Positions 23,750 through 34,002 of a stretch of DNA of 64,000 nucleotides are shown one piece after another (the stretch's first letter is position 1; each line of letters begins with the position of its first letter). Origin of the DNA: Anastatus disparis (Eukaryota; Arthropoda; Insecta; Hymenoptera; Eupelmidae); assembly GCA_017163975.1 (NCBI GenBank), contig JAFFSR010000221.1, forward strand, positions 4,154,001 through 4,218,000, in the 5' to 3' direction. Under the pieces are notes generated by a model. The model was not told where the DNA came from. It did no database searches and was given only the letters and a program-made list of their open reading frames with translations. Both the position numbers and the translations under genes were made by a program.

Positions 23750-26700
23750 TCATTCATCTTCTTTAATTCTAAATATATCTTCCTCTCTCAAATAACTGAG
23801 AATTTTCAAATTAACCAAATGAAATGGGTGATGAAAATTGAAAATTTCGTTCAAAACTATTGCTGCTTCTTTGATTAATCTTTGCTTTTTTATTTCCTCA
23901 TAAAAAACTTCTTTTAACAACGGATGATAGATAGGGAAATCATGATTGAGTTGATCCTCTGCCCTATCTAGTGCTTCAATCAAATCTTCATTTTTTGCAT
24001 ATCCAGATGCCATATCTTTCTTCAATAAAATATCAAACAAATTTATATCCTCATAAAATTTATGAATTTTCATTTTCTCTAATTCTTCTATACAATTTTT
24101 GTAATAACATTTCATTTCATTATCTTGTTCAATAACTCCAAGATCTTTCTTATTAACCCAAATATTTAAATATACCAATTTAGCTATATGTGCTATTAAA
24201 ATATTTCTTACTGATTTATTATTTTTTCTATCAGGACATGTTTTAGGTTCTCTTATAGTAAATTTAGTTGCACGAAAATTAGTAGATTTCATAGCTAAAT
24301 ATAATGGCGTATGGCCATGATCATCTATACAATTAACGTTAGCACCTCTAGAAAGAAGAAATTTACACCCTTCACTACGTCCATAATCGGCTGCAATATG
24401 TAATGGTGTAAGATCGGTTGCACTTCTAACATTGATATCAATATCATCATCAAGAATGTATTTAATAACATCAACATGTTGGTTCTTGGCGGCATAATGT
24501 AGTTTTGTAAAATTTTCTCTATAATGTTCTTCTACTATAATAGGAGAAAATAGTGTAGAATTGTCCTGAATAACTTCTGTTAAATGAGCTCCATAATCTG
24601 ATAATAATTTAATTGTATCTAAATCACAATTACTCAAAGCTAATAGCAACGCTTTTGATGCATAAGAACTGGTTTTATAACATTTTCCTTTTTTTTCCAA
24701 TAATAATTTCATAATATCATAGATGCTATCATCGTCCCTTTGAGTTGCCATTGTAAATGGCGTTTCTCCCTCTGAATTTGTGTTATAAATATCAGCACCA
24801 TTATCTAGTAGTAATTCAACTACTGATATACTTCCATCACATGTAGCTACGTGCAATGGTGTGGCGCCCAGATCATCACATTTATTTACATCAGCTCCTT
24901 TTGCTATCAACATACGAGCAATGGATGGATTGTGAATTTCTGCAGCGTCATGTAATGGAGTTATATCAAATCTATCTTGATGATTCACATTTGCCCCGGA
25001 ATCCAACAAAAATTTTATTAATGACTCAATACGCATCACACCCTCAGGACTCGAGTCACTGCAATCATTAAAATTTTATTATTAAATTGATATTTTAATT
25101 AATAACACTAAATTATCTTTATATTAATTATATAAATAAACGAGTTTCTATTAAGGTAGTACCGTCATGGATATGTGTCATTAAGAATATATCAGAAAAT
25201 TATTTTTTTACTAGTTTTTAAATTAATTCTAAGACAAAAGTGTATGAGAATGTAAGTAAAGGATACTTTAGAATGTAGAAAAAAATGATTCCATAAAAAT
25301 ATTAGTGATTAAAAAGAGATACAAAAAAAATGTTCTATAAACAAAGTAAACTTTTTTTATTTTCCATCTCATTTGTATAAAACAAAGCTTATTTTGTTGC
25401 CTAGGAAATTTCAGGAGGAGTTACCAATGGAATTAAAGTGATAGCGCTTACAGTTTAAACAAAAATTTAATAATTTATAAAAACACAGTGCAATTTAAAA
25501 AAAAAAAATTTAATATACGTTCAAACTTTAAATGCTATCACTCAAATTCTGTCGGTAACTCTCCTTGGAATTTTTTAAGGGACAAAATAAGCTGTTTCGT
25601 ACAACTAAGATAAAAAATACAAAAAAAGTTTACTTTGTTTAGGACATTTTTTTGTGTCTCTTTTTAATCGCTATTATCTGCGCCAATAGAGTTGCAATTT
25701 TCATGGAATCATTTTTCTCTGTATCCTTAAGTATCGCTTTCTTACATTCTCGTACATTGTAGTTCTTCTTCTTCTTCTTAATTATTATTTTGGCCTCTTG
25801 GCTTGCTTCATATGAGCGTTACGTCTTAGGCCATCACCAAGTGATTATTATATTTTTGTTTTTGTTGCCCAGTGGGACTTTTTATTATAATTCGAGTTTT
25901 GCCCAGAGGGACTTTTATATATATATATATGTTTTTGTGTTCTTCGGGTTTATTCCCTCGGAAAACTTCGAAAACTATTTTTTCTAATTTTTCCTAGGGA
26001 ATCAAACCCCGATCCACTGGGACGCAAGGTCAGTTGATTTTTACAACTGCACTTTTTCATCCCTTAGCGACGGAGCTCGTAAGTGTGTACTGCGTACAAA
26101 GCACATATTGGGATTTAAAATGGACAGATGGTGGGAGAAGCGAAACCAATATGGCGCCGATGTGAGTCGATTGTTGGTACAGTTTATATGGGGATTCAAA
26201 CATTTTTTTGCAAAAAAGTTGTTAAAAATGATAAATTTACAGAATATAGTGGATTATGCTGGTGAAAATATTGGCCAGAGAAATTTTGTAGAAGGTGAAC
26301 GTATTGTAAAAGCTAATCACATAATTTCATGTGGTAAATTAGCGAATGATCCCAGCTGTATAAAAGCTCTGTGTTTACAAACTTCTAATTTAAAAGAGAA
26401 ACCTCACGAAATAACTGGGAATATTTCTAAAGAAGGATTCATCAATAATTTTAAATGTTCTTGTAAGGCTGGTTTGTCTGGCAAGTGCAAACATACTATT
26501 GCAACACTTTTACAATGTTATTTGTGAGTATTAAATTTTATTTATATATATTATTTTATTCTTTTTTGCTAAGTATTTTTTATATTTATTTAAATGTAAT
26601 TTCTAGCTCAGGAAATACTTTACCAAGTATATCCTGCACAGATGATAGTTGTTCATGGAAAAAAGTACACAGTCAAAGTCTCAAATTGTATGAACCGGTA

Positions 26701-29700
26701 CCACTTGAAAATCACTCGTGTTTTTATTTGCCAAAAAGAAGAAGATGTGATACTAGTAAACATAAGTTGGAAGTTTTAAAAGAGAATCAAGACAGTAATA
26801 TTGAAATACAGAAATCATGTTTATCAATAAAAATTAATGATGTACCTGAAAAAACATATTTAGATGTAATAAAAAAAAATTTACCAAACTGTGCAATTGT
26901 AAAATCAATAGAAGGAAGACATCAAGTAATTTCAGTGCAAGCAAAAAATAAATTTACAGACTTTGACAGAAGTATTTTTAAATTTATATTCGAGCATCAA
27001 GACAGTCCACTTTTAGAAATTGTAAGTCAATTTAAAGTTGACGTAGAACTCCAACAATGTTGTTTGGATAATTTATCCAAATTAAATGTTGATGGTGTAA
27101 ATGTCTGCGAAAGAACAAAAAACTGGATAGCAGAATGGTTCAAAGAGAGGCAATATAGAATAACAGGTTCAACCTGCTATGGACTTTTAACCTATTTAAA
27201 AAATAAGAATCCTAATTGGGTTAAAAAGTGCAATGATTTTCTATCACCTTCTTCGTATAAATCAGCAGCAATGAAATATGGCAGCGAAATGGAAAAGGAA
27301 GCTCGAAATGAGTTTAGAGCAATGCATCCAGAATATCAAGTGGTCGAAACTGGTCTAATAATAAGCCAAGTAAATCCTTGGCTTGGATATTCACCAGATG
27401 GTATTGTAGTAAAAAATAATATACCTTATGCGCTGCTAGAAATAAAGTGTCCTATGTCTGGTAAGAAGAAAGGAATTGAAGAGACTGTCGAAGACCAGAT
27501 TTCAAAATGTCTTATTAGAAAAGATGGTAAAATAGAATTAAAATGTAAACATAATTATTATGGACAGGTTCAATTAGGAATGTGTGTTTTGAATTTAAAA
27601 AAACATTTTTTATTATTTATTCTTCAAAAGAAAAAAAATTTTTGAATTAGAAGTAATTATAAATTTAGCATTTGTAACAGATATGTTGACAAATTTAAAA
27701 AAAATTTATTATGTACATTTATTACATTCTATTTGTTTAAAAGAACTTAATGATAAAAAGGAAAATGAAAATTGTGTTTAAAATTGTGATATAAAATTAA
27801 TTAATATTTATAAAAGTGTTAAGGTGATGTTATTTATTTAATAAGTTAATACACGCTAAAAATATTATAAAAGAGAAAAATATAATTAGTTTTGCAATTA
27901 AAAATGAATAATAAAATTATTTAAAATAAAGTATCATTTAAAAAGAAGGTTTTGTTTTTATTTATTATTTGTTATTGTACCATACAAAATTTATTATTAC
28001 ATGCAAATAACTATAATACAATTATCATAATACAATTTTTAATTGTTCATAAATTTATCATCCTTCATAATTGGTGAACTTAAATTCACAGTGCCACAAA
28101 TGGTTACAATAATGTCTTCAAAATAACGTACAAGGTTAACTGCCATCGTAGATCCAAGAATATTAAAATTTTTGATACGCTGGTTTGATCTTTCTATATG
28201 CACTCTTGCTTTTGCTATTTTAGCTGTCATCACTGACTCAATAAAAGTAAACTGAGATTTGTCCCTAAGATATGGTGGCTTAATGCACTTCCATTGATTT
28301 TTGTTACAAATATCTTCAATTAAAAATCCTCGATCCACCATAATAGCATCTTCTGCTTCTAAGAGTTTCATCAAATCACTTTGTTCAAAAATTCTTGAAT
28401 CACTGACTCTTCCACCATATGGTTTACTCACAAATGAAATGTCTCCTGCTGGAGTAACACCAGTCATGACTTTTACTGTTGAATGACCTTTATAATGAGA
28501 GTACGTTAGTATTTGACAACAAAGTTTCTTTGGACGCTGAATAAAAATTTCAGTACAATCTAAAATCACTCTTGTGTTTTCAAAATCTTCAAAACATTTA
28601 GGTAAATTTCTTCTTATTTCTTCCTTTGAAGGCCATCGAATAGCTACTCTTAATACTTTACTTAAGATCTGCACTGTTTCACAAAATATATTTTTACAAT
28701 GTTGTGAAGTTACAATATTGAACATTATAGCCATGAAACTGTACGATAAGTTTTGTTTTAATTTTACATAAGTCATTATTATTCTGTCCCTGGTCTTCAT
28801 AATGTAAGATTTTTTCTCAAAACGTTCACCAACAGCAAGCTTAACCAATTCGATGATAGTCTCTAAAATTTTAAATGACTCAATTCCAGTAGCAGTACTT
28901 AAATCTTTATCACTCCCAAGTTGATCAATAAAACTCATTTTTTTATGAGGATGTATCTCTATATTTTCTGTATTTTGTGTATTTTCCTTTACTTGATCAA
29001 AAGTCAGTGGTCCTTCAATTTCACTATTCAAAAATACATTTTCGGACACTGATTCACAGGGTTCACAGTCTTCACATGTGCTTTCAAAATTCTGTTCATA
29101 CATATTTTCACTAATAGATACATTTTCAGAAGTTACATTTAAATCGGATACATTTTGGAACACTGTAGAATCTAAAAAAGATTTACACTCATTCTGCAGT
29201 TCAGTTGGCTTTTCATTTGCATTAACAGAATCACCCATCTTATAATTTAATTGTTTTTCTTGTAGCACTTTCTTATTTTTCTCTCTATTTAAAATTCTTT
29301 GCTGTCGAGCTTTATTGATTTCAAATTTATTTAAATCAAATTTTTTCCCTGGTAGGTTGCAAGATGGTACAGCACTTTTTTTTAGAACTCTATTTTTTGC
29401 TAGTACATCTAAAATTAATAATAAGAAAAGAAAAGTTAACAATACTATTTTAATCTATAAACAGAAAAATAACCTCAATTATTTTACTTACCTGGGAACA
29501 AATAATCATCATTTGTAAAGTGAAGAGAGCACACTTTGTTAGATTTTAAAGTTGTTTTTAGCTTTAAAACTAATTTCCAAGCTTCCAATCTATCAAATTG
29601 TTTCTTGTTTCCAAAGTGATCAGTTATGTAAACAAACTGTTGTTTTGGAGCAGGTAAGAGATGAAAACTCAAATTGGCATTTTCTGATTTTTTTTTTCCG

Positions 29701-31060
29701 CAACCTGGTACTACGCACTTTAAAGATGATGTACAAGGTGTTACAATTTTTTCACAAAACTTTACTGGTTCCATACTTATTGAAAAATGTTAAATATTAA
29801 AGAAAATCATCGAGACCTCATTAACTACTGTGTTATAAACGATTCTCGGCGTCGCCATATTGCTTTTATGTCCCCCACCATCTCTCCATTTTAAATCCCA
29901 ATAACAGAGGTGCTCGTTTGAAAAACAGCCGAGAGCGAGATTCGATCCCGGTTCCCCAAGCATACGAATCCAACGCTCCTACCGACTGTGCCACAGACCG
30001 GCTCTACATTGTAGTTATAAAATTCATATAAAAACAAATAAGAATTAATTTTCTGATGATCTTCGTAATGACCCATATCCATTACGGTACTACCTTAAAT
30101 AATATTTTTAATCGTTATTTCCACAACATTTTATTTAAAAAATTTTAAAAATTAATAAAAAGTTCATTTTTCAGACTAAAGACATCAAAAAGTAATAATT
30201 TTGTAAATAAATGTTATTTATTAATATTTATAAAAAATAACCAATTTACAAACAATGTTTGTATTTGCATCATTATTTAATCTTGATTTGCAGTCAATAA
30301 TATAACAATTGAAAAATTTGTTTTGTTACATGAACTGATATAATAATAATAACTGCTTTACTTTGATCATTTTAAAACATAATGGCAAAATACGCATTAT
30401 TGCTAAAGAAAACTTTATAGATAATTTCTTCAAAAATAACCGTACAATAAAAATACTTCAAGATTCCAATTCATTTAAAACTTTCTCGTAAAGTGTAAAT
30501 TTTCCCTGTTTTCTACAGCAATAATATGCATTAGGTCATTATGTTTTCAAATGATCAAAATAAATCAGTAATTTTTATTAAAGTATTTCTCTTGGTATTC
30601 TATTTTCACCAAAAATCAGAAAGGAAGCCGCATTCATTAAACACTCAATTATTTTAAAATTATTCAATACTCTGTTTGATTTTTAATGAGTTCTTTAAAA
30701 AAATTGTTATTATCTATTTTATATATAAAATAATACAAACCATTCAGTATTCAGTGCGACAATATTAAGTATTGTTTCGTCAAATTTGTTACACGTATTG
30801 ATATCGCAACCAGCTTCTACTATTAATTTTACAAATTTAATGTCCTCAGCTGCAGCTGCGACGTGTAATAAACTTACACGAAAATTATCATCATCAAATG
30901 CTCCAGCTTTTTCAAGAACATCATGTACTTTAGGTTCATTAAAATCAGGATAGTGATTTTCATAAATAAAATCAACATCATTTTCAGTTTCTTTTTTTAA
31001 AAGTCTACAAAATTCTTCTACATCATCATGGATTATGGTTAAAATTAGATGCTTGGACCG
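23750..31060 (-). CDS. Ankyrin-repeat/PRANC-like gene C
   Basis: Exon 2 is 31060-30741 (320 nt, phase 0 to 2, donor AATG|GTTTGT). Exon 3 is 25058-23750, after the acceptor ATTGCAG. They join in phase to give 542 codons. Exon 2 has no usable in-frame ATG: the position that is ATG in A and B reads ATA. Exon 2 also lacks the helix of the second ankyrin repeat that D to G keep, ending ETILNIVALNTEW. Exon 3 carries consecutive ankyrin repeats (TPLHDAAEIHNPSIARMLIA, TPLHVATCDGSISVVELLLD, TPLHIAADYGRSEGCKFLLS) and the PRANC-like end HHPFHLVNLKILSYLREEDI, then RIKEDE. The 5.7-kb intron is mostly a 4.95-kb TTAA-flanked composite transposon. The aligned mini-exon at 33469-33480 starts with ACG, so the start is unclear; it could be a gene with an unseen first exon or a gene that has lost its start. 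Confidence 0.7.
25235..25762. repeat. Foldback inverted repeat inside composite element
   Basis: Two arms of roughly 220 bp: 25235-25445 and the inverted copy 25520-25762. They share AGAATGTAAG, AAAAATGATTCCAT, a run ending AAAGTAAACTTTTTTT, and GGAGAGTTACC-type sequence. Confidence 0.65.
25780..26062 (-). repeat. tRNA-derived SINE, family 1, minus orientation
   Basis: Minus strand reads TGCGTCCCAGTGGATCGGGG followed by TTTGATTCCC (box-B-like), then a body with CCACTGGGC as in the copy at 41.3 kb. Confidence 0.5.
26120..27645 (+). CDS. SWIM zinc finger + YqaJ nuclease of ISL2EU-like transposon
   Basis: Exon 1 (ATG at 26120, inside the terminal repeat; an alternative ATG is at 26228) ends at 26523 before GTGAGT; an 83-bp intron ends TTTCTAG at 26606; exon 2 runs to the stop at 27645. 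Splicing joins CSCKAGLSGKCKHTIATLL (SWIM zinc finger, CxC...CxH) to a CTDxxCxW segment and then a YqaJ-type, lambda-exonuclease-like domain (RITGSTCYGLL; MKYGSEMEKEAR; WLGYSPDGIVV; LLEIKCPMSGKKKG, containing the D...ExK catalytic core). Such SWIM-YqaJ proteins are carried next to a THAP-DDE transposase in ISL2EU-type DNA transposons. The end looks frameshifted: after LFILQKKKNF it stops, while the next frame continues for about 50 codons (FELEVIINLAFV) to about 27781. Confidence 0.78.
28039..29774 (-). CDS. THAP-DDE transposase (ISL2EU/DDE_Tnp_4-like)
   Basis: Two exons, 29774-29492 (donor CAG|GTAAGT) and 29408-28039 (acceptor AATTTTAG), join in phase to 550 residues. The first exon is a THAP zinc finger: CVVPGCGKKK, W in LEAWKLVL, CSLHF; the AVPS motif that closes THAP domains falls in exon 2 (KKSAVPSCNLPGK). 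Then follow an acidic low-complexity linker, a helix-turn-helix-like stretch (RDRIIMTYVKLKQNLSYSFM) and a DDE_Tnp_4 nuclease with catalytic acids in VILDCTEIF (D), AIMVDRGFL (D) and ARVHIERSNQRIKNF (E). It is convergent with the SWIM-YqaJ gene and both lie between matching terminal repeats. No stop or frameshift seen, so the transposase may be functional. Confidence 0.85.
29925..30006 (-). repeat. tRNA-like SINE head, family 2
   Basis: Minus strand has TGGCACAGTCGGTAGGAGCG (box A like) and GGGATCGAATC (box B like) at tRNA-like spacing but no full cloverleaf or CCA-end stem. Adjacent to the right end of the ISL2EU-like element. Confidence 0.5.
30335..30590. repeat. Inverted-repeat element in intron 2 of gene C
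   Basis: Arms 30358-30415 and 30515-30572 share TTTGATCATTTTAAAACATA and GCAATAATATGCAT-like strings in opposite orientation. Confidence 0.5.
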
Positions 31061-31647
31061 CTATTCAATAAAAAATATATTGATAGATTAATTTATGAAA
31101 TTTTTTGTCAATCAATAATTTTTGATGTTTTTTTATTTTTTTTGTGATTTTAATAAATTAATGTTTGTTCATGGAGCCACATAATCTCGTTTCATAAAAT
31201 ATTATTGTGTAAACTTAAAATCATCGATTTCTAATAAAATAGAGGAAAAATTTAAAATTAATGTTAAAATATGTTTAAAATATTTCAATTATTATATTTT
31301 AACTATCATATTCAATAAGTTTTATAAATTTATTTATCACTGTTCAAAATTTTTTTGTGAAATTACTGAATTTAATAAAAAAATATATAAAAATAAATTA
31401 AAAATCTAATTAAAAATGAATCGCCAATTAATGGATACTCTAAAATAGCTATTGAAATTCTAAAAGATATTGGAAATATCATCGGTACATGATAAACAAT
31501 CGTTATTTTTTGTTCCATCACGAAAAAATTTTTAATTTGGAAAAATATTTATTTAAATTGAATAAAAGAATATTAGAAAATATATTAAAGGTGATTTAGC
31601 CAGTATTTGGACACGCATGTATGAATGAACATTTTGTCAGAAAATTG

Positions 31648-31823
31648 CCCTGGTAGAAAATTGAGCATATTTTGAACAGAATTTCTGGTCAACGAAAGTT
31701 AAAATGACACTCATCTAGCTATGCTATAGATACTTTGAACAAAATTTTTAAATAAGTGTTATTTTAATTAACCGTTGATCAGCAATTTTGCCCAAAATAT
31801 GCTCAATTTTCTACCAGGATAAT
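31648..31823. repeat. Palindromic MITE in intron 1 of gene C
   Basis: CCTGGTAGAAAATTGAGCAT followed by ATTTTG, and its inverted copy ending CTACCAGG. Confidence 0.6.
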
Positions 31824-31997
31824 TATTATAAATTTTTTCTCAAAGGTCTTCGTTTCACTAACTAGTACTTTTCAAACTACATAATTTTACGTTAATTTTA
31901 ATATGATATTCCTTAAAATACTTTTCATTTTCACGCTTTGCACAAGTTTGTTTATTTTAAATAGTATTGATATAATATTATTTACAAAAAATCTTAC

Positions 31998-32408
31998 CTC
32001 AGCATTTTCATTTATTTCATTCATAATAATGTCACCATCGTTATCATCATCTTCAAGATCGTTTATGTCCGAAAACTCATCAACAGAAATGTCATTTTCA
32101 TTTATTTCATTCATAATAATGTCACCATCGTTATCATCATCTTCAAGATCATTTATGTCCGAAAAATCATCATCAGAAATGTCATTTTCAGTATTGGAAA
32201 GTCTTTCTGAATCGCTATCAGTTTCTGTATCATGATGAAAATTATCTATACCTTCGTTATCGCATAGGAAAAGATTTTTATTTTCATTCAAAATCTCATT
32301 AGAATTAGTATTTGCATTGATACCAATTTTAGAATCATCATATTTGTCACTAAGAATTTGCGACCTTTGTTCATCACTATTTCGAACATAATCAGATGGC
32401 GATTCGGA
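31998..32408 (-). CDS. Acidic repeat exon, unknown protein
   Basis: Open exon of exactly 137 codons with a strong acceptor (TTTTTTTCAG) and donor (GAG|GTAAGA), phase 0 at both ends. The product is very acidic and contains two 30-residue tandem repeats (core FSDINDLEDDDNDGDIIMNE), matching a 90-bp DNA tandem repeat at about 32003-32180. No family recognised. It lies inside intron 1 of gene C on the same strand, and its symmetric 0-0 phase would allow splicing between the mini-exon and exon 2 of C. It could equally be an exon of a degraded transposon or of another gene. Confidence 0.45.
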
Positions 32409-32419
32409 CTGAAAAAAAT

Positions 32420-33500
32420 GAAGATAATGATATTAAAAAAATCAATTTAAACATTATAAATTACTGTTTGATAAAATTAAAATTAAGAGGCTGTCGAAAC
32501 CATTTTGCCGTTTGATTCAGGATTTCGTATAGTACTCAGTCAATAATATACTTCTAATTTTGTCTATGACACTAGCCATATATATGTAGAATGATTATTA
32601 ATATCTTGTTTGGAAAATGTTAAATGTTATTATAAAGCGAAAAATGCAATGCGAAGTAAAGAGTCGTTTAGACATATATATCTTTTTGATTTGAAAATCA
32701 GCAATGTATCTGACGTGATTTTTATTAATTTCTAAACCAAAATTACTTACATTAAAATACTTGAAGGATATAAGACTATTAATTATAATCAACTATTCCC
32801 ACTTAAATGTCAAGGACCATATTTTTAAAGAAAAATATTAAAAGTCAATGTAAATAAAATTCACACTAAAAATATAGATTATAAATGAGTTTGAGCTCCA
32901 GCTAATAAATGTTTTGAAAGCATAGGGAAAATTTGAAGTCATGCTGATGTCAATGTTATTTAAATTAAGATATTCGTTATTTAGTGAAAATTTTCGCTTA
33001 CTCGATTTTAGTAACTTTCTTTTTATTTAATTGTAAAATAAATATTAATAAGACGTTATTTTTCCAATATGTTCTTAAAATTCCATTCTAAGAATATAAT
33101 ACATTTTTTCATTCGGACAGATTTTTAAATATGAAAACAAACTTTTTTAAGCGAATTTTTTCTTGATTGCTTATAATGATAAAATCACCTTACGTATCTA
33201 ATATTTTAAATAATTATTTGAATAAAATATAGAATTATTATTTGAATTTTAGTTAAAAATCATTTTTTATAGAATATAAAAATAACGTACCATATCGATA
33301 AAGTAGAAAACTTAAAAATTATTTGAATGACGTTTTCCTTTAAAAGGTTCAGAAGCAACTAAAGTTTTCCTAAGATTATGACCTTGGTAGAGGGAAAAGT
33401 ATTATAGAAAAGCCGTGCCCCACCAATGTATTTTCTAAATTCTGCAACTCAGATGTTAGTATACCTACCCTTACCTGCGTTGTAAGTTAAGTTAATTTCT
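32420..33500. other. Intron 1 and promoter block of gene C
   Basis: 33290-33500 is the conserved unit promoter block (AACGTACCATATCGATAAA, TTTTCCTTTAAAAGGTTC). The mini-exon position 33469-33480 starts with ACG. 32420-33280 shows nothing else. Confidence 0.4.
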
Positions 33501-34002
33501 TAAGAGGCGGTTGGAACCAAATTGGTATTTGGATTTGGTGGCGCTGAGGTCAGATGAGAGAAATGCAAATAATGATAGTTGAAATGCTTATATTAATTCA
33601 TTTACTTTTTCAAACGGCGAAAATATAGTCATTTACTCTAGTCATATTGTGAGTTGTGAGTATTCTTATACGTTCCGTACGAGCTGCATGTGGATTCTGT
33701 CTGATGGCTGCTTATGTTTCGCTATAATAAACATTTTAGAGGTTACAATATATCGTTCACCTACTATGATCCAACGCACTGTTATATTAGCAATGCCCTC
33801 CAATGAAATTTGGTATTGCTGTGTTACGCTAACATTTTTTTCAGTGTAATTAAAAAGTTAAAAATAAATAAACTCCCTTATAAAAATAAAAATATTAATT
33901 CAGAAAATTTTTAATATAAAATATCTATATTGTTTACAAATAGTATAATATTATAATTTACAATTTTAATATATACATTATTTACAAGTAATTATATTAC
34001 AT

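Larger units (their letters stand above)
26109..29904. mobile_element. ISL2EU-like autonomous DNA transposon with TIRs
   Basis: The left end (from 26109, TTGGGATTTAAAATGGACAG) and the right end, read inverted from 29904 (TTGGGATTTAAAATGGAGAG), match over about 30 bp, then again at CAATATGGCG. The ends are flanked by TA (or AT; the overlap TAT/ATA makes the 2-bp target duplication ambiguous). About 3.8 kb, two convergent genes. Confidence 0.82.
25155..30094. mobile_element. TTAA-flanked composite element in intron 2 of gene C
   Basis: Terminal inverted repeats at 25155-25184 and 30065-30094 (GGTAGTACCGTCATGGATAT versus inverted GGTAGTACCGTAATGGATAT), flanked by TTAA at 25151 and 30095. Gene D has the undisrupted site with a single TTAA at about 35363. 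TTAA duplication is the hallmark of piggyBac-type insertion. No piggyBac transposase seen. The interior holds a foldback, two tRNA-like SINEs and the ISL2EU-like element, so most of its length is secondary insertion. Confidence 0.75.

Noticed and set aside
29925..30006. Functional tRNA gene
   Set aside because: Box A and B resemble tRNA, but no complete acceptor stem or proper anticodon arm could be drawn; SINE-like.
31903..32235. Plus-strand 110-codon serine-rich frame
   Set aside because: Antisense shadow of the acidic repeat exon.
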